This document shows positions 8,359 through 16,037 of a DNA stretch of 64,000 bases, piece by piece. The position numbers and the translations under genes were made by a program. Source of the DNA: CAYRJD01 sp965205925 (GTDB lineage Bacteria > Actinomycetota > Acidimicrobiia > Acidimicrobiales > Poriferisodalaceae). The notes under the pieces were generated by a model. That model worked only from the letters and a program-made list of their open reading frames with translations, was not told the origin of the DNA and did not search any database. The first letter of the stretch is position 1, and each line of letters starts with the position of its first letter. The stretch covers positions 248,001 to 312,000 of the forward strand of contig OZ242183.1 of NCBI GenBank assembly GCA_965205925.1, in the 5' to 3' direction.

Positions 8359-9300
8359 GTGCAGTTTTGGTGTTCCACCATTGAGGTTCCGTGGACCTGG
8401 GGTTGGCGCGCCTATCCCGGAGTTTGGCTTGTCGCGCTGACGATTGCTGTTCCTTATTTTGTAGCGGTGCGGCGCAGAGCACGCTTGGTCGGTTTCAACG
8501 GTTTTGTTAACCAAACACAGCGTTCGACAGACAGCCGTCGAGCCGTCAAAGATTTCACTAAACCGACAACCAGTAAGCAAATCAGGTGTTTCATCGCAGG
8601 CGTACTTGCGTTTTGGGTAGCTAGCGACTGGCCGCTTGGTCTGCTGGGTTCCAGCTATCTGGCCTCGGCTCACATGGTGCAGTTTTTGCTCTACACGTTG
8701 GCAGCCGCTCCACTACTTATGTTGGGCACTCCGGAATGGATGGCTCGTCAGGTCATCGGCTATCTAAAGCTTTATCGTCTGCTGCAACGCATCTCTCGAC
8801 CAATCTTTGCTGGCGTCACATTCAACCTTGTGCTAATCGCCACCCACTCGCCATGGGCGGTTGACATATTGCGAACCAGTCAGATCGGCTCATTCATCAT
8901 GGACATGATCTGGCTGGTGTCCGGACTGTTGGTGTGGCTTCCTCTGTTATCTCCGCTGCAAGAGCACCGTATGCGTAGCTACCCCGCCAAGATGGTGTAC
9001 CTGTTCACAGCTTTAGGTGTGGTACCTGCAGTGCCTGCTGGATTCCTCACTTTTGCAGGCTTTCCGCTCTATTCGATTTACGAGCTAGCGCCAAGGTTTC
9101 ACGGCTTGTCAGCAACCACCGATCAGCAAATGGCCGGGTTGATTATGAAGCTGGGTGGCATACCGATTGTCTGGGGAATGATTGCGCTAATGATGCTTCG
9201 CTGGTCCGATGAGTCACGCGCTCAGGGCGAAGTGGATCGCGCAGCCGCTAAAGCAGCCGCCCAATCTGGCAGTCAGCCGGAAATTCAGTCGACCACCTGA
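8359..9300 (+). CDS. CtaG-type cytochrome c oxidase assembly membrane protein
   Basis: A 313-residue polytopic membrane protein of the caa3/CtaG family (DUF1404-like), which helps assemble haem-copper oxidases. About seven hydrophobic helices are visible. Typical blocks are LASAHMVQFLLYTLAAAPLLMLG, with its His, about residue 105-127 and a following PEWM, then FNLVLIATHSPWAVD and DMIWLVSGLLVWLPLLSP. The helices are separated by short loops and a basic loop at 46-75, and the tail is Ala/Gln-rich. It begins with GTG, 18 bases after the Sco gene. The pairing of a copper chaperone with CtaG indicates oxidase maturation; the oxidase genes themselves are not in the window. Confidence 0.8.
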   Translation: MQFWCSTIEVPWTWGWRAYPGVWLVALTIAVPYFVAVRRRARLVGFNGFVNQTQRSTDSRRAVKDFTKPTTSKQIRCFIAGVLAFWVASDWPLGLLGSSYLASAHMVQFLLYTLAAAPLLMLGTPEWMARQVIGYLKLYRLLQRISRPIFAGVTFNLVLIATHSPWAVDILRTSQIGSFIMDMIWLVSGLLVWLPLLSPLQEHRMRSYPAKMVYLFTALGVVPAVPAGFLTFAGFPLYSIYELAPRFHGLSATTDQQMAGLIMKLGGIPIVWGMIALMMLRWSDESRAQGEVDRAAAKAAAQSGSQPEIQSTT

Positions 9301-9410
9301 ACTGACCAGTAGATCACCAAGATCAACAACACGGTCGCAGCGGACGCACCTACCAACGACGCAATCACGTCGTAGTACGGGCCGCGTGGGCGAGCTGGCC
9401 TTCCAAACAC
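9285..9410 (-). CDS. small single-helix membrane protein (41 aa), putative
   Basis: A short reverse-strand frame from GTG at 9410 to TGA at 9285-9287. It encodes a basic start (FGRPARPRGPYYD), one membrane helix (VIASLVGASAATVLLILVIY) and a short tail WSVQVVD. It fills an otherwise empty gap after aminopeptidase N (38 bases downstream, same strand), and its end overlaps the ctaG end by 16 bases. The positive-inside basic stretch followed by a clean helix looks like a real small membrane protein, perhaps an oxidase-associated peptide given ctaG and sco next door, but that link is conjecture. I do not recognise the family. Confidence 0.4.
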   Translation of the reverse strand: MFGRPARPRGPYYDVIASLVGASAATVLLILVIYWSVQVVD

Positions 9411-9448
9411 GGTTCTAGTTTGCCTTACTGGCTCTAGTTATGCGGTTA

Positions 9449-12157
9449 TTACGTCAGATTTACGCGCTCACGCAGTCCCACATTCACCCACATCTTCTCG
9501 ATGTGTTGCGCAACTATCAGTTCGCCCTGGGGCACTGCGTTTTTTTCAAAAAACTCAGTCACCTCGCGCGCTAATGCAGGTGTACTCATCGCTCTCACAC
9601 CACCCACCATTCGTGGAATGGTGTTCTGGGGAAAGCGTCTACATAGCTCCTCCCAGTGGTCGCTCACAAACGCCCAGGCACGTGGCCCAAGATCAGCGTG
9701 TGACATCGCTGCGGCCAGCAAGAAAGGCGCGTTTTGTGTGCGCACCTCGTCACGGGCCAGCATCAGGGTTCGATCAAACAACTCTTGCGAACGGAATTGA
9801 AGCAACGCCCACAGATAGTTCTGTTCAGACTGCGGCGTTGAAGCATTGCGGTACAAGTTCAAGATGAGGTCGTAGGAATCCTCGCCGCTGGAGGCCGCCA
9901 CTACGTTGAGTGCGGCGGTCGCAAGATTTGGCTCAACCGGATCAGTTGCGGAATTGTCGTCGAGGGAGCGGGTTAATAGAACGTCAGCTTCTCTGCGCAC
10001 AAATTCGTCTTGACCTTCCACCCCAGCAGCACTAAACAAAACGGCTCGGAGTTCGCGCTCAAGATCTGATTCGCCCGCTACCGGTTCAAACCCCATCACT
10101 CCTAACGCAGTGGTTGCTAGATGACAAGTGAGATCTGACAGATAGTCGCGATCATCGCTTCCAGCTACCAGGTACAGGGATTTAAGACCGCTCAACATGC
10201 GTTGCCACACCCGCAGGTCGGTTTCTGCGATTGCAAGACCGGTTACTAGTTCCACAAACTCGCTTGCGTTGGTTTGGTCTGCTAGCACCGCTGCAAAAGT
10301 GTCATCCACTAGCGCATAGCGCTCAACCGGGCTCAGAACATCCAGCGCATGTTGGGTTAGCTCAGCCAGCAGTTCTGGGGAGTAGCGCGCTCGGTAGTAG
10401 CCGTGGCCGCCAGCGTTGACTGTTATCCATTCCAGAGGATCGCCGAGTTCTATTTTTGTTTCTGCTTCGGTTATCAGTAAGCGATGCTCGATCGGTGCAC
10501 CTGTTTTTGGCTGAGCTCGGATAGTCACCGGTATGTGCCACAGTTCGTCTTGCTGAACGGGGCTAGTTCCGGTTCCGTAGGTGAACAGTCGTTGGCGCAC
10601 TAGCACGCCATTCTTGGCGGGAGACACATCCAATATCGGATACCCGCCTCGAAAAATCCATGTTTGCATGGCCGCAGCTACCGGCTGGCTAGTAGCTGCT
10701 TCAAGCGCCTCCCACAAGTCAGTGGTGGTTACGTTGCGGTAGCTGAAAGTCTCCAAATAGTGCTTGACGCCCGCTCGGAACTCATCTGGGCCTAGATACT
10801 GCTCCAACATTCGCACTACCGCCGCACCTTTCTCATAGGTGAGCAGGTCATACATGCCTTCGGCATCTTCTGGAGACACCACATCAAACTCGATTGGGCG
10901 AGTCGAACTGAGCGAGTCCACATCAAACGCGGCACCGCGCTCAAGGCTGAACTCATCCCAACGACGCCACTGCGGACGGAAGGCGTGCGTGGTGGACATT
11001 TGCATAAACGTGGCAAACGCCTCCTTTAGCCAGATGCCGTTCCACCAGTCCATCGTTACGAGATTGCCAAACCACATGTGCGCTATTTCGTGCGCCACCA
11101 CGTCGACGATGCGAGTTAGCTCGGCCAGCGTGGAGGTGTCTGGGTCTGCCAGCAGCAAGGTTTCGCGAAACGTTATGCAACCCATGTTTTCCATCGCTCC
11201 GAACGCAAAATCTGGTACTGCCACTAGATCAAGTTTCTTACCCATGTAGGCAATGCCGTAATAATCCACCAACCAGCTAAGTGCGAACGAACCAACCTCA
11301 ATAGCGAACTTTGTGAGATGAGATTTGCCGGGCACATGAACAATGCGCAGCGGTACTCCTCCAACGTCGACCGGTTCGGTGGCTTCAAGTTCACCAACAA
11401 TGAACGCCAACAGGTAGGTCGACATCACCATCGTGTCAGCGAAGCGGTAGCTGTTGTAGCCAGACTCGGCCGGCGGTGATTTTGTCGGATCGATCGACAG
11501 CAACTCCCCGCAGCTGAGCGCAGTGAGGTGTTCTCGCACCACCAGCGTTACGCCAAAGATGGCTTTGAAGTCGGGCTCGTCGAAACAGGGGAATGCTCGG
11601 CGAGCGTTAGTCGACTCAAACTGGGTGGTAGCAATGGTGCGCCTTTGCTGATCGGAAGAGCTAGCCATATCGGTGGAAGAGTCGGCCGTGTATGTGCTGC
11701 GGTAAAAGCCACGCAGTTTGTCGTTAAGAACGCCTACGAACTTGCAAGCGATTTGCGCTTCACCTGGCGACAGCAGGCCCTGTTCAACTTGAAAAGTGGC
11801 GCGCTCGGCTTGCTCGTCGATAGTTACGGTGGCTGGGTGGATCTGACCGGATTGGATGATCTTGGCGTCGAATACCTCTAGCTCTGCCGCGTTGAGGGTG
11901 ATCGCGGTGGTTGATTCGCTGAGCAGATTCACGCTGATGACAACCTCACCCTTAAAGGTGGCGGCGGTCAGGTCGGGCTCGAGCGTCAGGTCATAACGCA
12001 CTGGTATGACGTTGCGGCTAAGCCGGAAGGGATTTGTGGGGGCTCCGAGCCCGTGTGATGCTTCGGTGCCTGGTGTTTGTTGTGCAGGGGTGTTCAAGGT
12101 CGGTAGCCGAAAGTCGCGGGGCCCGGGCGCAGTGAGCGAGCTGCTAGATCTACCCAT
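9449..12157 (-). CDS. pepN: aminopeptidase N (M1 family metallopeptidase)
   Basis: Cytoplasmic zinc aminopeptidase removing N-terminal residues from peptides. The exopeptidase motif GAMENMG (about residue 320) and the zinc site HEIAH with the third ligand Glu 18 residues later in LKEAFATF (about 356-380) are intact. A Tyr-containing block, GAAVVRMLEQYLG, follows, and the last 350 residues form the helical ERAP1-C-like domain. The 902 residues are typical (850-900). Its ATG at 12157 lies 64 bases inside the carboxylase gene upstream. No other in-frame ATG, GTG or TTG precedes the conserved FRLSRNVIPVRYDL block at about residue 44, so the overlap appears real and the two may be translationally coupled. 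Confidence 0.93.
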   Translation of the reverse strand: MGRSSSSLTAPGPRDFRLPTLNTPAQQTPGTEASHGLGAPTNPFRLSRNVIPVRYDLTLEPDLTAATFKGEVVISVNLLSESTTAITLNAAELEVFDAKIIQSGQIHPATVTIDEQAERATFQVEQGLLSPGEAQIACKFVGVLNDKLRGFYRSTYTADSSTDMASSSDQQRRTIATTQFESTNARRAFPCFDEPDFKAIFGVTLVVREHLTALSCGELLSIDPTKSPPAESGYNSYRFADTMVMSTYLLAFIVGELEATEPVDVGGVPLRIVHVPGKSHLTKFAIEVGSFALSWLVDYYGIAYMGKKLDLVAVPDFAFGAMENMGCITFRETLLLADPDTSTLAELTRIVDVVAHEIAHMWFGNLVTMDWWNGIWLKEAFATFMQMSTTHAFRPQWRRWDEFSLERGAAFDVDSLSSTRPIEFDVVSPEDAEGMYDLLTYEKGAAVVRMLEQYLGPDEFRAGVKHYLETFSYRNVTTTDLWEALEAATSQPVAAAMQTWIFRGGYPILDVSPAKNGVLVRQRLFTYGTGTSPVQQDELWHIPVTIRAQPKTGAPIEHRLLITEAETKIELGDPLEWITVNAGGHGYYRARYSPELLAELTQHALDVLSPVERYALVDDTFAAVLADQTNASEFVELVTGLAIAETDLRVWQRMLSGLKSLYLVAGSDDRDYLSDLTCHLATTALGVMGFEPVAGESDLERELRAVLFSAAGVEGQDEFVRREADVLLTRSLDDNSATDPVEPNLATAALNVVAASSGEDSYDLILNLYRNASTPQSEQNYLWALLQFRSQELFDRTLMLARDEVRTQNAPFLLAAAMSHADLGPRAWAFVSDHWEELCRRFPQNTIPRMVGGVRAMSTPALAREVTEFFEKNAVPQGELIVAQHIEKMWVNVGLRERVNLT

Positions 12158-13668
12158 TCACACAGCAGAGGTCTGGTGTCGCGCGGGTCTATGATTTCTT
12201 CTATCTCAAAAAACTCTGCGCTGCGGTGAGGCGAACGTACCTGATTGAGGCGAAGGCGAATGTCGTCAAGTAGTTCGTCAGGCTGGTCGCTGTCGGCCAG
12301 ATCTTGCTTATACGCCACTTCAATACCGCCTTCGATCGGTAGAGAACCCCAGTCACCCGAAGGCCAGGCGTAACGAAAGCTGGCCTGACCAGGTTTGTTG
12401 TTAGAAGCTCCGGCCACGCCGAAAGCCTTACGAATCACCATGCAAGCAAACGGAGTGGTGAGCTGGCCCAGAGCCGCTAAAGCTTGGGAACCGAACCGGA
12501 TTGTGGCATCTTGCTCGGATTCTTTACCGATAAGAAAGCCTGGGCAATCCTCGAAGTGGACAACGGGCAGGTTAAAAACAGAGGCTGTGTCCAAAAGGCG
12601 GATCAACTTACGGCAGCTGTCTGCGGTCCAGCCGCCGCCGTAGATGTAAGGGTCTCCGGCAAACACTGCTACCGGATGACCATCTAGTCGAGCGAACCCG
12701 GTGATAATGGAGCGTCCCCAGTCTCTACCAATCTCAAAAAATGACGTGTGGTCAGCTGTTTGTGCAGGATCCTGGTCAAATACAGCGGCCAAAATTTCAC
12801 GCATCTTGTAGACGCGTCGCGCGTCGCGTGGCACGATTGAAATCAGTTCTTCCGTGCGGCGTTGCGGGGCATCGCCGCAGCTAACCCTGGGAGGCAGTTC
12901 GTTCACATTGCTCGGCAGATAAGACAAGAATTTTCGTGCCCGCTCAAACGCTTCTGCTTCGGTGTCAACAGCGTCGTCGATAGCGCCATTGCTCGTGTGA
13001 ATGTCTGCGTGCCCTAGCTCTTCTTTTTCGTGACCACCCAACGAAGCCTGCTCTACCAGTGCTGGTCCAGCGATCATCATCTGAGCGGTTTCACGCACAA
13101 TCAGTGAGTAGTGCGAGGTCGCTACACGTGCGGCGCCTATGCCTGCAACCGACCCCAATGCCAACGACACCGAGGGTGCTATCGATAGGTGGTTAACAAT
13201 TGTTTCCCAGCCCGCCAACTCTGGGATATATGTCCTGCCCGCCATCTCGATGGTCTTAACAGATCCGCCTCCGCCCATGCCATCCACTAGTCGAACGTGC
13301 GGCAACTCCAGCTCAAACGCCATGGTTTCGGCTTTGGTGCGTTTGCCTGGAATGGTGGCGTCGGCCGATCCCCCGCGCACTGTGAAGTCATCTCCGGACA
13401 GCATGACCGGACGGTTATCGATGCGGGCAGTACCGAACACAAAGTTTGACGGTGTTAGGTGTTTGAGATTGCCTTCATCGTCATAGTCGGCGACGCCAGC
13501 TGTCTTACCTATCTCGTGAAACGAGTCTTGGTCAGCTATTGCGTCAATGCGTTCACGAATCGTCTGCTTGCCGAAGAAATGTTGCCGCTCGATCTTGTCT
13601 GGGCCGCCAAGCTGTTCGGCAAGCTGTTCGCGGTGACGCAGTTCTTCTATTTCTGGTTCCCAGCTCAT
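12094..13668 (-). CDS. acyl-CoA carboxylase carboxyltransferase (beta) subunit
   Basis: Biotin-dependent carboxyltransferase subunit (AccD/PccB/MccB group), transferring CO2 from carboxybiotin to an acyl-CoA. Both crotonase-fold halves are present. The N half has VMLSGDDFTVRGGSA and VRLVDGMGGGGS (oxyanion Gly-Gly); the C half has VAVFAGDPYIYGGGWTA, PVVHFEDCPGFLIG and the acyl-CoA-side FACMVIRKAFGVAG. It ends IDPRDTRPLLCEW...FGYRP, as family members do. Length 524 is normal. No biotin carboxylase alpha subunit is in the window. The thioesterase upstream overlaps it by 4 bases (ATGA). Substrate (propionyl-, methylcrotonyl- or other acyl-CoA) is not resolved. Confidence 0.88.
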   Translation of the reverse strand: MSWEPEIEELRHREQLAEQLGGPDKIERQHFFGKQTIRERIDAIADQDSFHEIGKTAGVADYDDEGNLKHLTPSNFVFGTARIDNRPVMLSGDDFTVRGGSADATIPGKRTKAETMAFELELPHVRLVDGMGGGGSVKTIEMAGRTYIPELAGWETIVNHLSIAPSVSLALGSVAGIGAARVATSHYSLIVRETAQMMIAGPALVEQASLGGHEKEELGHADIHTSNGAIDDAVDTEAEAFERARKFLSYLPSNVNELPPRVSCGDAPQRRTEELISIVPRDARRVYKMREILAAVFDQDPAQTADHTSFFEIGRDWGRSIITGFARLDGHPVAVFAGDPYIYGGGWTADSCRKLIRLLDTASVFNLPVVHFEDCPGFLIGKESEQDATIRFGSQALAALGQLTTPFACMVIRKAFGVAGASNNKPGQASFRYAWPSGDWGSLPIEGGIEVAYKQDLADSDQPDELLDDIRLRLNQVRSPHRSAEFFEIEEIIDPRDTRPLLCEWVDLAARSLRPGPATFGYRP

Positions 13669-14138
13669 TGGCTTGACTTTGAGTTATTCGAAGCGTTTTC
13701 GTTGAGATCGGGTGTCAACTGCTTTAGAGCTTCCATTAGGTCTGGGGGAGGTCGGCGAGGTTTTCCCTGATTGTTGCATATACCTGCGGTAAGCAGTCCT
13801 GTTACCAGCACGAGTCCGTTCTCAGAACCATTTGAACTACTGGTGCTCTCTAGCACAATCCGTTGTGCCCAGCGACTGCTGGCTCTCTTTATTTCAACCA
13901 CCTCAGTTTCTACACGAAGAAAGTCACGTGCAGTAGCTGGAACCTTAAACTGCATCTCTAGCTGAGTCACGATAATTTGCACGTCACGATCGGTCAGATC
14001 CGGTAGCGACATGCCAACGGCTTCTAAAGCCACACAGCGAGCCGCTTCAAAATATGACGCATACACGGCGTGGTTGACATGGTTGTACGGATCTAGCTCG
14101 CCGAAGCGCGGTACAACCGGAGTTACGTGTGTTGCCAT
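13665..14138 (-). CDS. hotdog-fold acyl-CoA thioesterase
   Basis: A 157-residue protein of the 4-hydroxybenzoyl-CoA thioesterase/YbgC group. The signature FGELDPYNHVNHAVYASYFEAAR (residues 12-34) holds the active-site Asp and the Asn-His turn that start this hotdog fold. The beta-sheet part continues as VTQLEMQFKVPATARDFLRV. The last 30 residues are polar and variable. It overlaps the start of the carboxylase subunit gene by 4 bases, so the two are probably cotranslated and linked in acyl-CoA turnover. The exact acyl substrate is unknown. Confidence 0.82.
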   Translation of the reverse strand: MATHVTPVVPRFGELDPYNHVNHAVYASYFEAARCVALEAVGMSLPDLTDRDVQIIVTQLEMQFKVPATARDFLRVETEVVEIKRASSRWAQRIVLESTSSSNGSENGLVLVTGLLTAGICNNQGKPRRPPPDLMEALKQLTPDLNENASNNSKSSQ

Positions 14139-14188
14139 CGCTAGAAAGCTAGTAAGCGCAGACCTAGTTCAGGGTTTGTGTGGCTGGC

Positions 14189-15238
14189 TTAATCCGCCCA
14201 AGACTTGACCTTTGCGATGACCTCCAGCGGGTTTTCGGTATCTGGCGCAATGGTGATGTCTAAATAGCTCACGCCAACCTCGCGATACACCTCGATCCGC
14301 TCGCGTACTCGACCTTCATCTCCGGTCAAGCTGGCTCGGTCAACGTAATCATCCGGTACCGCTGCGAACGCTTCCTCTCGTTTACCCGACAAAAAAAGAT
14401 TTTGAATCTGCTCGGCTTCTTTCTCGTAGCCGTAACGCTTAAACAAGTCGTTGTAAAAGTTTTTATCTTTCGCTCCCATGCCTCCTACATAGAAACCAAC
14501 GTTGTCGCGAACCATCTTGCGTGCAGTGTCTGTAACTGGACCAGAACCAAGAGATACGGTTCCCCCTGCGATTATCTTCAATTCGCCTAAATCGGCTGAG
14601 CGGCGAGCCTTACCAGCGGCAAGAGAATCTCCCCAAACCTCGCCAAATTTCTCGGGCAAAAAATGGATTGGCTGCCACACTTGCGCAAGTTCGGCGGTCA
14701 TCTCCACGTTGCTTGGCCCAATCGAGGCCACCGCGATGGGGATGTCTTGGCGCAGTGGCTTACACATCAGGCGCAGGGGTTTGCCTAAACCGGTGCCTTC
14801 GTCTGGCGGTAACGGCAAGGAGACGGTTCGGCCGTCATGCTCAGTCTTGTCACCGGACCATATCTTGCGGCAAATTTCGATGACGTCGCGGGTGCGGCCC
14901 AATGGTCGATGAAACGGCACTCCGTGCCAGCCTTCAATCACCTGCGGTCCGGATGTGCCCAGGCCGAGAGTGAAACGACCACCACTTAGTGTGTCGATAG
15001 TCGCGGCGGTTTGAGCGATCATGGCTGGACTGCGCGAGAACACTGGCAAGATGCCGGTCATCAGTTCGATTCGTTCGGTGCGTGCAGCTATGAAAGCTAA
15101 TGTTGACACCAGGTCATAGCCGTAGGCTTCGCCGCCCCAGATCAGGTCAACCCCGGCCGATTCCAGGTCGGATACGTGTTGGATAAGGCGGTCTGGGTTG
15201 AGGCTTGCGCCCGCTCCGATAGCAGTTGAAACTTTCAC
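14189..15238 (-). CDS. LLM-class F420-dependent oxidoreductase
   Basis: A 349-residue luciferase-like TIM-barrel enzyme. MKVSTAIGAGASLNPDRLIQ begins the first strand, ERIELMTGILPVFSRSPAMIAQTAATIDTLSGGRFTLGLGTSG spans about residues 56-98 (the SGGRF.LGLG block is the usual flavin/F420-site signature), and HGVPFHRPLGRTRD follows. Members use coenzyme F420 or FMN for hydride transfer to poorly known substrates; the F420 choice follows from the actinobacterial setting and is not proved. It lies 50 bases upstream of the thioesterase gene on the same strand, so a lipid or acyl-CoA role is possible. Confidence 0.85.
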   Translation of the reverse strand: MKVSTAIGAGASLNPDRLIQHVSDLESAGVDLIWGGEAYGYDLVSTLAFIAARTERIELMTGILPVFSRSPAMIAQTAATIDTLSGGRFTLGLGTSGPQVIEGWHGVPFHRPLGRTRDVIEICRKIWSGDKTEHDGRTVSLPLPPDEGTGLGKPLRLMCKPLRQDIPIAVASIGPSNVEMTAELAQVWQPIHFLPEKFGEVWGDSLAAGKARRSADLGELKIIAGGTVSLGSGPVTDTARKMVRDNVGFYVGGMGAKDKNFYNDLFKRYGYEKEAEQIQNLFLSGKREEAFAAVPDDYVDRASLTGDEGRVRERIEVYREVGVSYLDITIAPDTENPLEVIAKVKSWAD

Positions 15239-15276
15239 GACCGCGATGTTATTCCTTGTTATTCCTTTATGGGTTA

Positions 15277-15984
15277 TTACCTCGCGGTGAGTTCCAACTG
15301 CCAGCTTCCACAGTCGTCGGTTTCAAAAAACTGGCCGTCTTCAAGCTCCACACGACGTCCATAGGCGTCACCGAAATGGGTACGAATGACGGACTCAAGG
15401 TTGGCGGTGGCGTCGCTGGTAACGGCTAGGTAGCACAACGATCCGGTACCTGAAGCGACATAACGTCCCGGCGCAATGTCGATGCCGACCAAGTACATCC
15501 CATCTTGGGTGATGGTGTCACTTAACTGGGATTGTCCGGTGGACTGATCGGTGGACTGATCGGTGGACTGATCGGTGGATTGATCGTCTTCGGGCTGGCT
15601 AGTGGTTGTCGGTATCGAGTCGATTGTCATGTCGACATCAGAAGATCCGGATCCAGTGCTAGAAGATCCATCGGTGGGGGGCTCAGCAGGTGTCGGAAGT
15701 GTCGCAGTATCAGAAACTTGCGTCTCAACCGGATCGATATCTGCGCCAGCTGTCAGCAGCCAATAAATCATTGCACCTAGCCCGAGCAGCAAGCTGGCTA
15801 GAAGGATCGCCTGTGCGGTGCTTAGCGCTAGTTTTTTTCTGTGCGTTTTTGGTAGATGCTTTTCGGTTAAATCCGTCTCGGGCAAAGCCATTGGAGTTGG
15901 TCTAGTTACGGTTGGGGCTGAGCCAGGTCCCAAAAACCGACCGAAAGCTCGCACAGAATGCGCCAATAACTCACGCAGTTTCAT
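15277..15984 (-). CDS. single-pass membrane protein with extracellular Gly/Cys beta domain
   Basis: A 235-residue protein with a cytoplasmic basic N half, one membrane helix (about residues 60-80, AQAILLASLLLGLGAMIYWLL), an acidic Ser/Thr/Asp/Gln linker carrying four STDQ units, and a compact C-terminal domain. That domain begins DGMYLVGIDIAPGRYVASGT, has Cys residues in LCYLAV and DDCGSW and ends with FFETDDCGSWQLEL. I recognise this as a domain common in actinobacterial lipoproteins and exported proteins, with no known function. The ATG at 15984 is chosen because it opens the basic segment; the frame stays open upstream. The VanY-type gene diverges from it 53 bases away, so they may share regulation. 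Confidence 0.6.
   Translation of the reverse strand: MKLRELLAHSVRAFGRFLGPGSAPTVTRPTPMALPETDLTEKHLPKTHRKKLALSTAQAILLASLLLGLGAMIYWLLTAGADIDPVETQVSDTATLPTPAEPPTDGSSSTGSGSSDVDMTIDSIPTTTSQPEDDQSTDQSTDQSTDQSTGQSQLSDTITQDGMYLVGIDIAPGRYVASGTGSLCYLAVTSDATANLESVIRTHFGDAYGRRVELEDGQFFETDDCGSWQLELTAR
15538..15585. repeat. 12-base tandem repeat, four units, inside a coding region
   Basis: Three exact GGTGGACTGATC units and one GGTGGATTGATC unit lie head to tail. On the coding strand they encode Ser-Thr-Asp-Gln four times in the linker of the single-pass membrane protein. The unit is a multiple of three, so slippage would change linker length without a frameshift. Confidence 0.95.
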
Positions 15985-16037
15985 GGTTACCTTGTGTGGG
16001 TGCCAGCATCGCCGCTCAACGGTACAACACCCCTGAC

